The notes: generated by a model from the sequence alone, not told the origin. Counted from the stretch's first letter, positions 1 to 6,676 are shown. The stretch: DNA of 15,404 nt from CAVPRW01 sp046727435 [NCBI: bacterium] (GCA_046727435.1 JBKPCR010000134.1:1-15404), one strand, 5' to 3'. Made by a program: numbers and translations.

Positions 1-78
1 TGTCGTCGGCTCTGGGGGCATGATGTCGACACACAAGCGCCACTCCAGTTCACTCAAGCCCTCGAATCTCCCTGCCAT
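1..78 (-). CDS. Transposase N-terminus, IS5-like, cut by the left edge
   Basis: Only the first 26 codons lie in the window. The ATG is at 76-78 on the minus strand, preceded by an AGGAGG ribosome binding site (84-89 on the plus strand) 5 nt away. The peptide opens MAGRFEGLSELEW and continues to VDIMPPEP. From memory this matches the start of IS5-type transposases, which begin with a short DUF4096-like region (LS..EW......P). The DDE catalytic domain would lie outside the window. A -10-like TATACT reads on the minus strand at about 110-115, with no convincing -35. The end of the insertion sequence should fall between 79 and about 139, but I could not identify its inverted repeat. The family assignment rests on this short stretch, so it is moderate at best. 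Confidence 0.55.
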   Translation of the reverse strand, partial: MAGRFEGLSELEWRLCVDIMPPEPTT

Positions 79-139
79 ACGGTCCTCCTTTCCTGCTGGG
101 AGACAGTATAGCAAGCATGGCATATTAGTGGGATAGATT

Positions 140-188
140 CACACAAGATTCGTGCAGAAACTATCGCTAACGTATTACATGCATAATT
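140..188 (+). repeat. Left terminal inverted repeat
   Basis: Inverted partner of 403-451. Its inner half (176-188) also pairs perfectly over 13 bp with 241-253, so two alternative hairpins are possible. A 12-nt piece of it (156-167, AGAAACTATCGC) recurs in direct orientation at 1191-1202. Confidence 0.65.
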
Positions 189-402
189 GTCTCGGGGATT
201 GCCCAGCCTTATTTTGCGTGTAATACCATGAAATACCTGGAATTATGCATGTATAACGCAGTATGCGCTTAACGCACGTGATGGAGAAGGGATGAGACAT
301 CCCCAGCGTTGCTCCTGGGAAGTAGGCATCGGACTTCTCCAAAGGTTTATTCTATAAGTCAATACCTTAACCAGGATACAGCCCCATGATAATACCAGCA
401 TA

Positions 403-451
403 GATTATGCGTGTAATACATTAGCAATAGTTTTTGCAGAAAAGTTGTGTG
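403..451 (-). repeat. Right terminal inverted repeat
   Basis: Inverted partner of 140-188. The best-matching core is 403-438 against 153-188. The outer seven bases (TTGTGTG, 445-451) are the exact complement of CACACAA at 140-146. Similarity stops sharply outside 140 and 451, which is why the element ends are placed there. Confidence 0.65.
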
Positions 452-851
452 CACCCCATGTAGGAGGGTTCTTTCTCTTTTAGGCGGTTGTTCCAGTTGT
501 ATTTTTGCAGCTGCCGAGCGCTCTGCGTACATGCGGCATCGATATCGACAAGCCATGGCCTGGCAGGCCTCTCAGGTGGGAGAACATTGCCGAGGCTCGG
601 CAGGAAATGCCCTGTGGCATCCGGTCGAGGGGTATCGCCTACTCACGCTGACGACGCCATGAGGGAGCGCCCGGGCGCGGCTCTCGCTGCTACCATCCGC
701 GAGGTCCTCATGCCCATCTCCCCTGGCCCGCACCATGGCATCGCCTTTGCTCTTGGATAGGGGTACCGTGCAGCGAACACGTGACTCAAGGCCGGCCCGA
801 CGCGTGGAGACCACGCCGGCCTCCCCGGAAAGCGGAAAAGGAGGGCGTGCT
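452..851. other. Stretch of about 400 nt without a recognisable gene
   Basis: Several reading frames are open here, but none has a ribosome binding site together with a recognisable protein. Composition shifts gradually from AT-richer near the repeat element to GC-richer near 780. It ends with the ribosome binding site of the next gene (GGAGGG at 840-845). I see nothing else in it. Confidence 0.5.
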
Positions 852-1103
852 ATGCTGGTACCGATGTGGTCCGATGAGAGCCTGTTCCAAGGGCCGATCA
901 TGCTTGATCGCGCGTTGTTCTGTCTGGACTGCGAGGTGATATTTACGGGCCTCACGAGTTGTCCGAGCTGTAGTGGTAGGGCCGTATGGCCATTAGCACA
1001 GTGGTTATCTCCAGCACATCCCCATCTGTCCGTCGAGTCCAGGCCTGTGGGCTATCCTCCTCGGTCCGACCCTGCCACGGAGGACACCAGGGCGGTTGCA
1101 TAG
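852..1103 (+). CDS. Small zinc-ribbon protein (83 aa), function unknown
   Basis: The start at 852 is chosen because GGAGGG (840-845) lies 6 nt upstream; a longer frame opens at 735 but its start has no such site. Residues 24-27 (CLDC) and 37-40 (CPSC) form a compact four-cysteine zinc-ribbon or zinc-knuckle arrangement, and the segment after it (AVWPLAQWL, about 44-52) is hydrophobic. The C-terminal 30 residues are low in structure and rich in Pro, Arg and Ser. There is no signal peptide or membrane span, so the product is probably cytoplasmic and may bind nucleic acid or a protein partner. Neither neighbour suggests a function. I do not recognise a named family. The gene call rests on the ribosome binding site and the cysteine pattern. 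Confidence 0.55.
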   Translation: MLVPMWSDESLFQGPIMLDRALFCLDCEVIFTGLTSCPSCSGRAVWPLAQWLSPAHPHLSVESRPVGYPPRSDPATEDTRAVA

Positions 1104-1190
1104 CCACCCCCTTCGACGGCCCACATCTCGCCAACACGTCCTCGGCCTTCGTCACGGAGGTGAGTGGGCGCCGAGCGGAGGCCTCCGGAT

Positions 1191-1202
1191 AGAAACTATC
1201 GC
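1191..1202 (+). repeat. 12-nt copy of part of the terminal inverted repeat
   Basis: AGAAACTATCGC here is identical to 156-167 inside the left terminal inverted repeat and lies in the same orientation. It may be a fragment of a second, decayed copy of the element. A chance match cannot be excluded. Confidence 0.3.
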
Positions 1203-1612
1203 GGTATGCAGAGGTGATTGAAGGCCATAGTCACCCATAACCTGGCTTGTAAGCGCGCCGTGTGGGCCTCTGTCCAGGCGGCGCGTGTACTGTGATACCC
1301 CCCCCAGAGTGGCCTGACCGGGAGGGGATTTTTTATGCCGTGCGCCCCCCTTCTCATGATGCCTCCACAAATGGAACATAAAAGCCCCAGGCACCTTGCC
1401 CGAAGCTTTTTTCTTCTTAACCCGTTTCTACTTTCCTCGCGGAGCTCGCGGATGGCACACGCCGCGGGCATCTCCCCCGCCGTGCAGTGACCACCCCACA
1501 CATCCCCCCTCTCCGGCTCTTGGATTGTGGGGATATTGTCGCGCTTCTGGAGCAAAATGTGCCCGACCTTATGGAACACGAGTATAGCGGTTGTTCTCAT
1601 CTTGGGTCTCAT
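1196..1612 (-). pseudogene. Nudix hydrolase relic
   Basis: The minus-strand frame encodes a 138-residue product whose first 61 residues look like a Nudix domain: TTAILVF, then ILLQKRD, then a glycine-rich turn. A near-complete Nudix box follows: G41, E47 after five residues, then R55 E56 L57 R58 E59 E60. In the consensus GX5EX7REUXEEXGU the final X-G-U is disturbed: SRN follows, then GL, as if two residues were inserted. Beyond about residue 75 the similarity fades into Arg- and Pro-rich sequence, and the usual C-terminal half of the fold is not recognisable in any frame. Active Nudix enzymes hydrolyse nucleoside diphosphates linked to other groups. This copy looks truncated or frameshifted. 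Starts at 1612 or 1600 are possible, and a GAGAGG site is very close to the first. Confidence 0.45.
1298..1334 (+). terminator. Possible intrinsic terminator
   Basis: Eight cytosines (1298-1305) can pair with GGGAGGGG (1320-1327) through one mismatch, with a 14-nt loop, and six thymines follow at 1329-1334. On the plus strand it lies about 195 nt after the zinc-ribbon gene ending at 1103. It also overlaps the opposite-strand Nudix relic, so it may be a coincidence of the C-rich sequence. Confidence 0.3.
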
Positions 1613-1877
1613 GACCTCTCTTCGATTTCTGCATGCGATCTCATCGGCCGGTGTCTTATACCTCTGAAAGGCTGCTAGAGTCTATCACGGCCAGAGATCC
1701 GGCTTCCGATGAGGCATGCCACCGTCGTGCGATGCCCTGCTGCTACCCGACAGCCCTCCCGGAAAACCACTTGCAACGCCTGATGCATTTAGGCATAGAA
1801 TACACTGAACAATGGGGAAGCCATCGGGACAGGCATGTCCCAACAAGGCACTGGAAGGTGTGCAAAGGAGATCGCCG

Positions 1878-2051
1878 ATGTGGCTCGAGGAAATGGCCTG
1901 GCTGTGGTTGCCTATCGCCGGCGGGGTGGGCATGTGGATGATCTGGAGCATCGTCACGCTGAAAAGAGACGTGCGTGCCTTGCGACGGCGACTGGCACAG
2001 ATCGAAGCACCGACGATCATACATGCAAACCAGGAGTCCATGGCCGTGTGA
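1878..2051 (+). CDS. Small single-span membrane protein (57 aa), function unknown
   Basis: The start at 1878 has an excellent ribosome binding site, AAAGGAG (1864-1870), 7 nt upstream, which decides it over a longer frame opening at 1812. The product starts MWLEEM and has one strongly hydrophobic span (about residues 7-28, rich in Trp, Leu, Ile and Gly). An Arg/Lys-rich amphipathic helix follows, KRDVRALRRRLAQIE, about 30-44, and then a short polar tail. The positive charge after the span predicts an outside N-terminus and cytoplasmic C-terminus. The layout is that of small inner-membrane regulators or assembly proteins, but no named family is recognised. The gene stands alone, between the Nudix relic and the amidase fragment. 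Confidence 0.5.
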   Translation: MWLEEMAWLWLPIAGGVGMWMIWSIVTLKRDVRALRRRLAQIEAPTIIHANQESMAV

Positions 2052-2325
2052 CCCAGGCAGGGGGATGTTCGGATACGTGCAAAAACCGGTCACAAGAAGA
2101 CGGCTGAAGATTGATGTGGAGGAAAAACAACGGCTGGCATGTTCATCCACTGATTTCACTTGCGACACGCCTCGATACGGGCAGAGGCAGGTGTCCGGAA
2201 AAGGTTCTGGCAAGCGGTGATACAACAGGCTATTTTGCAGGCATGACGTATCACAGGTCTGCCGTCCGAGAAGGTCTACTTTTCTGGACTGATCTTCCTG
2301 GGGCCGGAAATCACATGTATCCTGA

Positions 2326-2505
2326 ACTACCCCCAACTACACCGGCCACCCGGCGCTCGCCCTGCCTGTGGGCAAGTCCTCGGCCGGTCTCCCCGTCAGC
2401 ATGCAGCTCGTCGGGCGTTTCTTCGACGACCCGCTCCTCATGAGGGGCGCGTACGCCTACCAGCGCGCGACCGACTGCGACGCGATCATTCGCGTCCAGG
2501 CCTGA
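2326..2505 (+). pseudogene. C-terminal fragment of an amidase (amidase signature family)
   Basis: The frame reads NYTGHPALALPVGKSSAGLP and then VSMQLVGRFFDDPLLMRGAYAYQRA, ending at TGA 2503-2505. This is the conserved C-terminal end of amidase-signature enzymes (GatA-like; typically N.TGHPA..LP.G....GLPV..QLVG..FDD..LL..A...). Those enzymes hydrolyse amide bonds with a Ser-cisSer-Lys triad, and the triad-bearing part, roughly the first 400 residues, is absent. An in-frame TGA (2323-2325) sits directly before the fragment, and the sequence changes from mid-GC to strongly GC-rich at the same place. The gene therefore appears to have been cut by insertion, deletion or rearrangement at about 2325. 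Its position in front of the monooxygenase suggests the two once belonged to one catabolic cluster. Confidence 0.75.
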
Positions 2506-2698
2506 GCGGGTGAGGACCGAGGCGAAGGGACCCCGCGAGCCGCGGCGGCGATGACCGGGGCGTGGACCTCCGGTCGTGAGAGCCCTGTCATGCGCGAGTG
2601 CCGCCGCCGCACGCGTCAGGGTGTCGTCTCCCCTACACCACATAAGGAAACACCGCCAGAAAACGGCACTCAATGGCTGAGGATGGAAAGGGAAGCTA

Positions 2699-4087
2699 AT
2701 GATCCAGTTTGGTATCTTTCAGAACGGCGCCTCGGACCTGCCGGTCGCCGACACACCCTCGGGCGTGCTGGTCGCCGGCGGCAGCCTCGAGGACATGCAC
2801 GCCAGCTTTCAGCGCATCATGGTCGACCAGGTCCGCCAGGGGGTACTGGCCGAGCAGCTTGGCTACGACTTCTATTTTATGACCGAGCACCACTTTCAGC
2901 CCGAGGGGCCGGAGTTCAGCCCCAACCCGCTGATGGCCGAGATGGCGATCGCGGCCCAGACCCGCCGCATCCGGCTCGGCCAGGCCACCAACATCCTGCC
3001 CCAGTGGCATCCGCTGCGGGTGGCCGAGCTGGGCGCGATGCTTGACGTGATCAGCGGCGGGCGGGTCGAGTTCGGGGTCGGCCGCGGCTACCAGCCGCGC
3101 GAGGTCGAGGTCTTCGGTTTCCCCTACGGCTCGAGCATCCAGGACCAGGAGCGCAACCGCGCCTACTTCCAGGAGGCTTACGACCTCATCATCAAGGCCT
3201 GGACCCAGCTGTCCTTCTCGCACCAGGGCCAGTTCTTCACCATCCCACCGACCTACACCCGCTGGAACCATGCCCAGACGATCGCCTACTTCAGCCAACC
3301 GCACGTCGGTCGCGCGTTGGAGGACGTGGTGCGGATCGGCCCGCCGGACCAATACGGCGGTGGGAACCCGGTCACCCACACCACCACCGTGCTGAAGGAG
3401 ATCAGCCTCTTCCCACAACCGCTCCAGAAGCCCTATCCTCAGTGCTGGGAGCCGGTCGCCAGCGCGCGCTCGGTCGAGTGGGCCGCGGCGCACGGCGTCA
3501 ACTGCAACATCAACGCCATCCCACGCACCCGTCTGCGCAAGGTGTTCGAGACCTACCACCGGGCGTCCGAGCAGGCGGGCTGGCCGGACCGCCTGCACCG
3601 TGGCGCGTTCAAGTTCGGCTGGGACGCCGACAAGCGGCGGGGCCTGAGCGTCGGCCCCTGGGTGCACATCCTCAAGCCGGGCCACGAGCAGACCCAGATC
3701 GAGCGGATCGACCGCGCGCTCGAGATGGAGTGGAGCTACTACGGCCCGTTCGGCTTCACCGCCGGCCTGGCCGACGCCGACGAAGCGCCCTACCCCCTCG
3801 ACATGCGCGTCACCGGCGCGCTGCTCCGGCAGAAGGAGACCGCACTCGTCGGCCGCGCCGACGAGGTGACCGCCGCGCTGCTGCGGATGAAGGCGCTGGT
3901 CGGCGCCGAGGACTTCCTGCTCCTGTGCCACTTCGAGATGCCGGGCCTGCGCGGAGAGGAGGTCGAGGAGCAGATGTCCCGCTTCGCCGAGCAGGTGATG
4001 CCCGAGCTGCGCCGCGCCTGCGGCGGCAGCCCGGAGCTGCCGGAATCCACCGTCGAGCTGGTGCCGCGCCAACCGATGCGGGCGTAG
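2699..4087 (+). CDS. Luciferase-like flavin-dependent monooxygenase (LLM class oxidoreductase)
   Basis: A 462-residue cytoplasmic protein of the bacterial luciferase superfamily, which uses reduced FMN (F420 in some branches) and O2 to oxidise or cleave organic substrates. Family features: the N-terminal barrel strand MIQFGIFQ; an EHH motif after the third segment (E63-H65, in FMTEHHF); PNPL at 76-78; the beta-alpha unit TRRIRLGQATNILPQWHPLR (88-107); and SGGRVEFGVGRGYQ (119-132), typical of the flavin phosphate region. It is longer than the usual 330-380 residues because of a C-terminal extension. Start: ATG 2699 with GGAAAGGGAAG just upstream. It follows an amidase relic and precedes a 2-hydroxyacid dehydrogenase on the same strand after 384 nt, so co-transcription is uncertain. 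The substrate is unknown. Base composition is clearly GC-richer than the sequence left of 2325. Confidence 0.9.
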   Translation: MIQFGIFQNGASDLPVADTPSGVLVAGGSLEDMHASFQRIMVDQVRQGVLAEQLGYDFYFMTEHHFQPEGPEFSPNPLMAEMAIAAQTRRIRLGQATNILPQWHPLRVAELGAMLDVISGGRVEFGVGRGYQPREVEVFGFPYGSSIQDQERNRAYFQEAYDLIIKAWTQLSFSHQGQFFTIPPTYTRWNHAQTIAYFSQPHVGRALEDVVRIGPPDQYGGGNPVTHTTTVLKEISLFPQPLQKPYPQCWEPVASARSVEWAAAHGVNCNINAIPRTRLRKVFETYHRASEQAGWPDRLHRGAFKFGWDADKRRGLSVGPWVHILKPGHEQTQIERIDRALEMEWSYYGPFGFTAGLADADEAPYPLDMRVTGALLRQKETALVGRADEVTAALLRMKALVGAEDFLLLCHFEMPGLRGEEVEEQMSRFAEQVMPELRRACGGSPELPESTVELVPRQPMRA

Positions 4088-4471
4088 GGAGTCAGGCGCG
4101 CCGCGACGCACGCTCGAAGTGTCGCCATGTCACCGAACACGCCAGCAGGCAGGGGTTCTCAACCATGTCATGAGTGACGAGGGTTTCGTCTGGGATATGG
4201 CACGTGCCGTTCCCATACGCCTACAGGTGTCAATGTTTTCGCGCTGTCATGATATTTGTATGCTATCATGCAACAAACCCAATATACGTGGCCACCCATG
4301 TGCCGGAACACTATGCATTAATACATCAACACATCCCGGGCATGCGAACAGCTACCGAGAGGCTCTCTTCTGCTCGGCAACCTGGGTGCCATGCATTTGC
4401 CCAGCGAGGGCCACAGGGGTGATCCCCGCATGGATTCGGCCACTCCACGAGACACGAGAGGAAACACCACC
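4088..4471. other. Intergenic stretch of 384 nt with dyad symmetries
   Basis: No credible gene. The composition is less GC-rich than the flanking genes. It contains a 10-bp perfect palindrome GGCACGTGCC (4199-4208) and the operator-like dyad described separately at 4248-4270. It ends in the ribosome binding site GAGAGGAA (4456-4463) of the dehydrogenase gene. It probably holds that gene's promoter, although I see no good paired -35/-10 boxes. Confidence 0.45.
4248..4270. promoter_or_regulatory. Operator-like inverted repeat upstream of the dehydrogenase
   Basis: CATGATA (4248-4254) and TATCATG (4264-4270) are perfect inverted repeats separated by 9 nt, about 200 nt before the dehydrogenase start. 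This size suits a dimeric transcription factor, but arms of 7 bp with a free choice of spacer arise by chance about once per window of this size, so it is only a candidate. Confidence 0.25.
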
Positions 4472-5461
4472 ATGAAGATCACCGTGATTCACGACTACGC
4501 CGATGTCTTGCGCGGGACCCGTGCCTACCCCAGACTCAAGGATCACGAGGTCATCATCCACACCGATGCGTACACCGACCCGGCACGAGTGATCGAGCAA
4601 GTCGCGGGTTGCGACGCGTTGTTGCTCACGCAGCAGCGTGTGCCCCTGAGCCGGCAGACGATCGAGCGCCTGTCGGGGCTCAAATTCATTAGCCAGACGG
4701 GGCGCAACACGAACCACCTCGATATCCCCGCCTGCACCCAGCACGGTATCGTCGTCTCCGCAGGTGGCTCCAGCGGGGGTGGCAGGACCCCCTATTCCAC
4801 CACCGCCGAGCTGACGTGGGGCCTGATCCTCGCGTCGTTACGCCATCTCCCCTATGAAGTGGAGCGCTTGAAACAGGGTCATTGGCATTCAACAGTCGGC
4901 GAACGCCTGTTCGGACGCACACTCGGCATATACGCCTTCGGCCATATCGGTGCCGCTGTGGCGCGCGTGGGGAAAGCGTTTGGCATGCATGTCGTGTGCT
5001 GGGGCCGCGAGGGCTCGACGGCACGTGCTAGTGCCGAGGGCTTCGAGATCGCCATAAGCCGCGAAGCGTTTTTCGAGAGCGCCGACGTGCTCAGCTTGCA
5101 CCTGCCTGGCATCCGGGAGACCCGTGGCCTCATCACATCGGATGACCTGGCACGCATGAAGCCGACCGCGTTGCTGGTCAATACGAGTCGCGCCCCGATT
5201 ATCGCGGAAGGGGCCTTGGTCGCGGCACTGCACAAGGGGCGGCCTGGCTTTGCGGCCGTCGACGTGTTCGAAGAAGAGCCGGTCGTCGGCGTGAAGCATC
5301 CGTTGCTGCAGATGCCGAATGTCCTGTGCACCCCGCACCTGGGGTACGCCGAGCGAGACAGCTACGAAGCCCTCTACACCCTGGCCGTCGACCAGTTGCT
5401 CGCCTTTGCCGAGGGGAAACCCATCAACGTGGTGAATCCGGAGGCCGTGGGAAAACGGTAG
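4472..5461 (+). CDS. D-2-hydroxyacid dehydrogenase family protein (NAD-binding)
   Basis: A 329-residue cytoplasmic oxidoreductase of the family that interconverts 2-oxoacids and D-2-hydroxyacids with NAD(H). Start 4472 is chosen because GAGAGGAA (4456-4463) lies 8 nt upstream and the protein then opens with the usual beta strand (MKITVI). The Rossmann domain begins near residue 150. The fingerprint is LGIYAFGHIG (151-160), so the first glycine of GxGxxG is Ala155, a mild departure. The catalytic triad is present: Arg240 (VNTSRAP), Glu269 (VDVFEEEP) and His289 (TPHLGY). The C-terminal helix and the INVVNPEA ending are complete. The substrate cannot be assigned; phosphoglycerate, glyoxylate and other oxoacids are all acted on within the family. 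The next gene (5570) follows after 108 nt on the same strand and may share its transcript. Confidence 0.92.
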   Translation: MKITVIHDYADVLRGTRAYPRLKDHEVIIHTDAYTDPARVIEQVAGCDALLLTQQRVPLSRQTIERLSGLKFISQTGRNTNHLDIPACTQHGIVVSAGGSSGGGRTPYSTTAELTWGLILASLRHLPYEVERLKQGHWHSTVGERLFGRTLGIYAFGHIGAAVARVGKAFGMHVVCWGREGSTARASAEGFEIAISREAFFESADVLSLHLPGIRETRGLITSDDLARMKPTALLVNTSRAPIIAEGALVAALHKGRPGFAAVDVFEEEPVVGVKHPLLQMPNVLCTPHLGYAERDSYEALYTLAVDQLLAFAEGKPINVVNPEAVGKR

Positions 5462-5569
5462 TGGCCCATACCCTTTTGATCAACCATCGCGTCACGTTCT
5501 GTTCGCCTGCGACTCAGGGGCGACCGTCTAGGACGCCATGCCGCCACTTCGACCTGACAGGTGACCGCC

Positions 5570-6304
5570 ATGACTGACAGCACGTCTGTAGCACGTTCTG
5601 AACTCACACCGACCGGCACGCTGCGCGTGGCCCTCAACATGAGCAATGTCCTGCTCACCTCGACAGACCCGGTGACCGGCGAGCCCTGCGGCGTCGCCGC
5701 GGACCTGGGACGCGAGCTGGGGCAGCGGCTGGGTGTCCCCGTCGCGCTCCTGCCCTATCCCAACCCCGGAGAGCTAGCCGACGCGGCTACGGCCGGCGTG
5801 TGGGACGTCGGGCTCATCGGCGCTGAGCCGCAGCGCGCGCACGCGATCGACTTCACCGCGGCCTACGTGGAGATCGAGGCCACCTACCTGGTGCCGCCTG
5901 GCTCGTCGCTCCAGACCATCGCTGATGTGGACCGCCCCGGCGTCCGCATCGCCGCACCGGCCCGGAGCGCCTACGAGCTGTATCTGAGCCGCACGCTGCA
6001 GCACGCCCAACTCGTCCGCGAACAAGGCAGCGAGAACGCCTTCAAGCGTTTCGTCGCAGACCATCTAGACGCCCTCGCCGGGCTCCGGCCAGGCCTCGTC
6101 ACGTACCAGGACGCCCTGCCCGGCTCGCGCCTCCTCGAGGGCCGCTTCACCGCGGTCCAGCAGGCCGCCGGCACTCCGAAAGGTCGCCCCGCGGGCGCTC
6201 AGTATCTGCGCGCCTTCATCGAGGATGTCAAGGCTACAGGGCTGGTGGCGCAGCTGATCGAAAAGAACCGCGTGCGTGGCCTTACGGTGGCCTCGCCGGC
6301 CTGA
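5570..6304 (+). CDS. Family 3 solute-binding domain protein lacking a signal peptide
   Basis: A 244-residue protein with the two-lobe SBP_bac_3 layout: GTLRVALN at the start, AADLGRELGQRLGVPVALLP in lobe 1, then WDVGLIGAEPQRAHAIDFTAAYVEIEATYLV, the family's usual hinge and ligand segment, and a C-terminal lobe-1 return. Relatives bind amino acids or small polar acids for ABC importers, or act as enzymes such as cyclohexadienyl dehydratase. Start: ATG 5570 with AGGTGA (5559-5564) 5 nt upstream; a GTG at 5561 overlaps that site. An in-frame TGA at 5555-5557 rules out any longer N-terminus, so there is truly no signal peptide and the product should be cytoplasmic. No permease or ATPase is adjacent on this strand. 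It may be a cytoplasmic ligand binder or enzyme, or an uptake gene that lost its leader. Confidence 0.85.
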   Translation: MTDSTSVARSELTPTGTLRVALNMSNVLLTSTDPVTGEPCGVAADLGRELGQRLGVPVALLPYPNPGELADAATAGVWDVGLIGAEPQRAHAIDFTAAYVEIEATYLVPPGSSLQTIADVDRPGVRIAAPARSAYELYLSRTLQHAQLVREQGSENAFKRFVADHLDALAGLRPGLVTYQDALPGSRLLEGRFTAVQQAAGTPKGRPAGAQYLRAFIEDVKATGLVAQLIEKNRVRGLTVASPA

Positions 6305-6676
6305 CGACACCCTACGACATCCGAAGGGGACGCAACCATGTCGATGATCCCACTAGGATCTTCGCCACCACATGGTGGTGTCCGTGACCTATGGTTACGT
6401 GTTGGAAACCGGCCGTGATGGCAACAGCACAGGATGTCCTTTGAGCTCCAGGGGCGTGCAGGGCAGCAGGACATCGGAGATACGGAATGGTCCGATTTAC
6501 TGGTGGTCATGCGGGATGTTGCGCAGAGTATCTGGCATGTTCGGGAGAGTCACTGAGCCGAACATTTATTCCGGTGTCCAAGATTTGGAGTGCACGACAG
6601 GGATCCGGCTGCCTTCCCCTGCTGCTACTGTTAAGCCTGCTAGCTCGCCTCTACAAAAGTCAGTTAACAGGGATTC
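6305..6676. other. Intergenic 372 nt between convergent genes, with a possible truncated ORF start
   Basis: The plus-strand gene ending at 6304 and the minus-strand permease ending at 6677 converge here. At the left end an AAGGGG site (6324-6329) precedes an ATG at 6338. The frame closes after 26 codons (6418) in sequence that is already less GC-rich, as if a following operon gene had been cut. A short hairpin CCACCA/TGGTGG lies at 6365-6378. No convincing intrinsic terminator is visible for either side. Confidence 0.4.

Larger units (their letters stand above)
140..451. mobile_element. MITE-like element bounded by 49-bp imperfect terminal inverted repeats
   Basis: Positions 140-188 and 403-451 are inverted copies, aligned without gaps, with 40 of 49 positions identical; the inner 36 bp match at 31 of 36 and all five differences are transitions. 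The outer ends both read CACACAA. No protein is encoded between them. The interior folds on itself: 176-188 pairs perfectly with 241-253, GGAGAAG at 283-289 pairs with CTTCTCC at 334-340, and CCCAG at 302-306 pairs with CTGGG at 315-319. The motif GCGTGTAATAC occurs twice in direct orientation (216-226 and 410-420). This organisation, close to a transposase gene, resembles a non-autonomous miniature inverted-repeat element. No clear target-site duplication is visible, so it could instead be a structured RNA or another palindromic repeat. Confidence 0.55.

Noticed and set aside
2217-2254. Inverted repeat GTGATAC/GTATCAC with a 24-nt spacer near the amidase junction
   Set aside because: Short arms and a long spacer; compatible with chance and not clearly linked to the junction.
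1743-2336. 197-codon minus-strand open frame
   Set aside because: No family resemblance and no good ribosome binding site; it lies antisense to the small membrane-protein gene.
2696-4111. 471-codon open frame on the minus strand opposite the monooxygenase
   Set aside because: Shadow of GC-rich coding sequence; the protein is leucine- and arginine-rich without a recognisable fold, and the plus strand encodes a clear enzyme.
3442-4173. 243-codon plus-strand frame inside the monooxygenase
   Set aside because: Out-of-frame arginine-rich shadow of the 2699-4087 gene.
4199-4208. Perfect palindrome GGCACGTGCC
   Set aside because: Ten-base palindromes are expected many times by chance in 15 kb.
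6365-6378. Hairpin CCACCA/TGGTGG as a terminator
   Set aside because: Only a 2-nt loop and no T-run; not a plausible intrinsic terminator.
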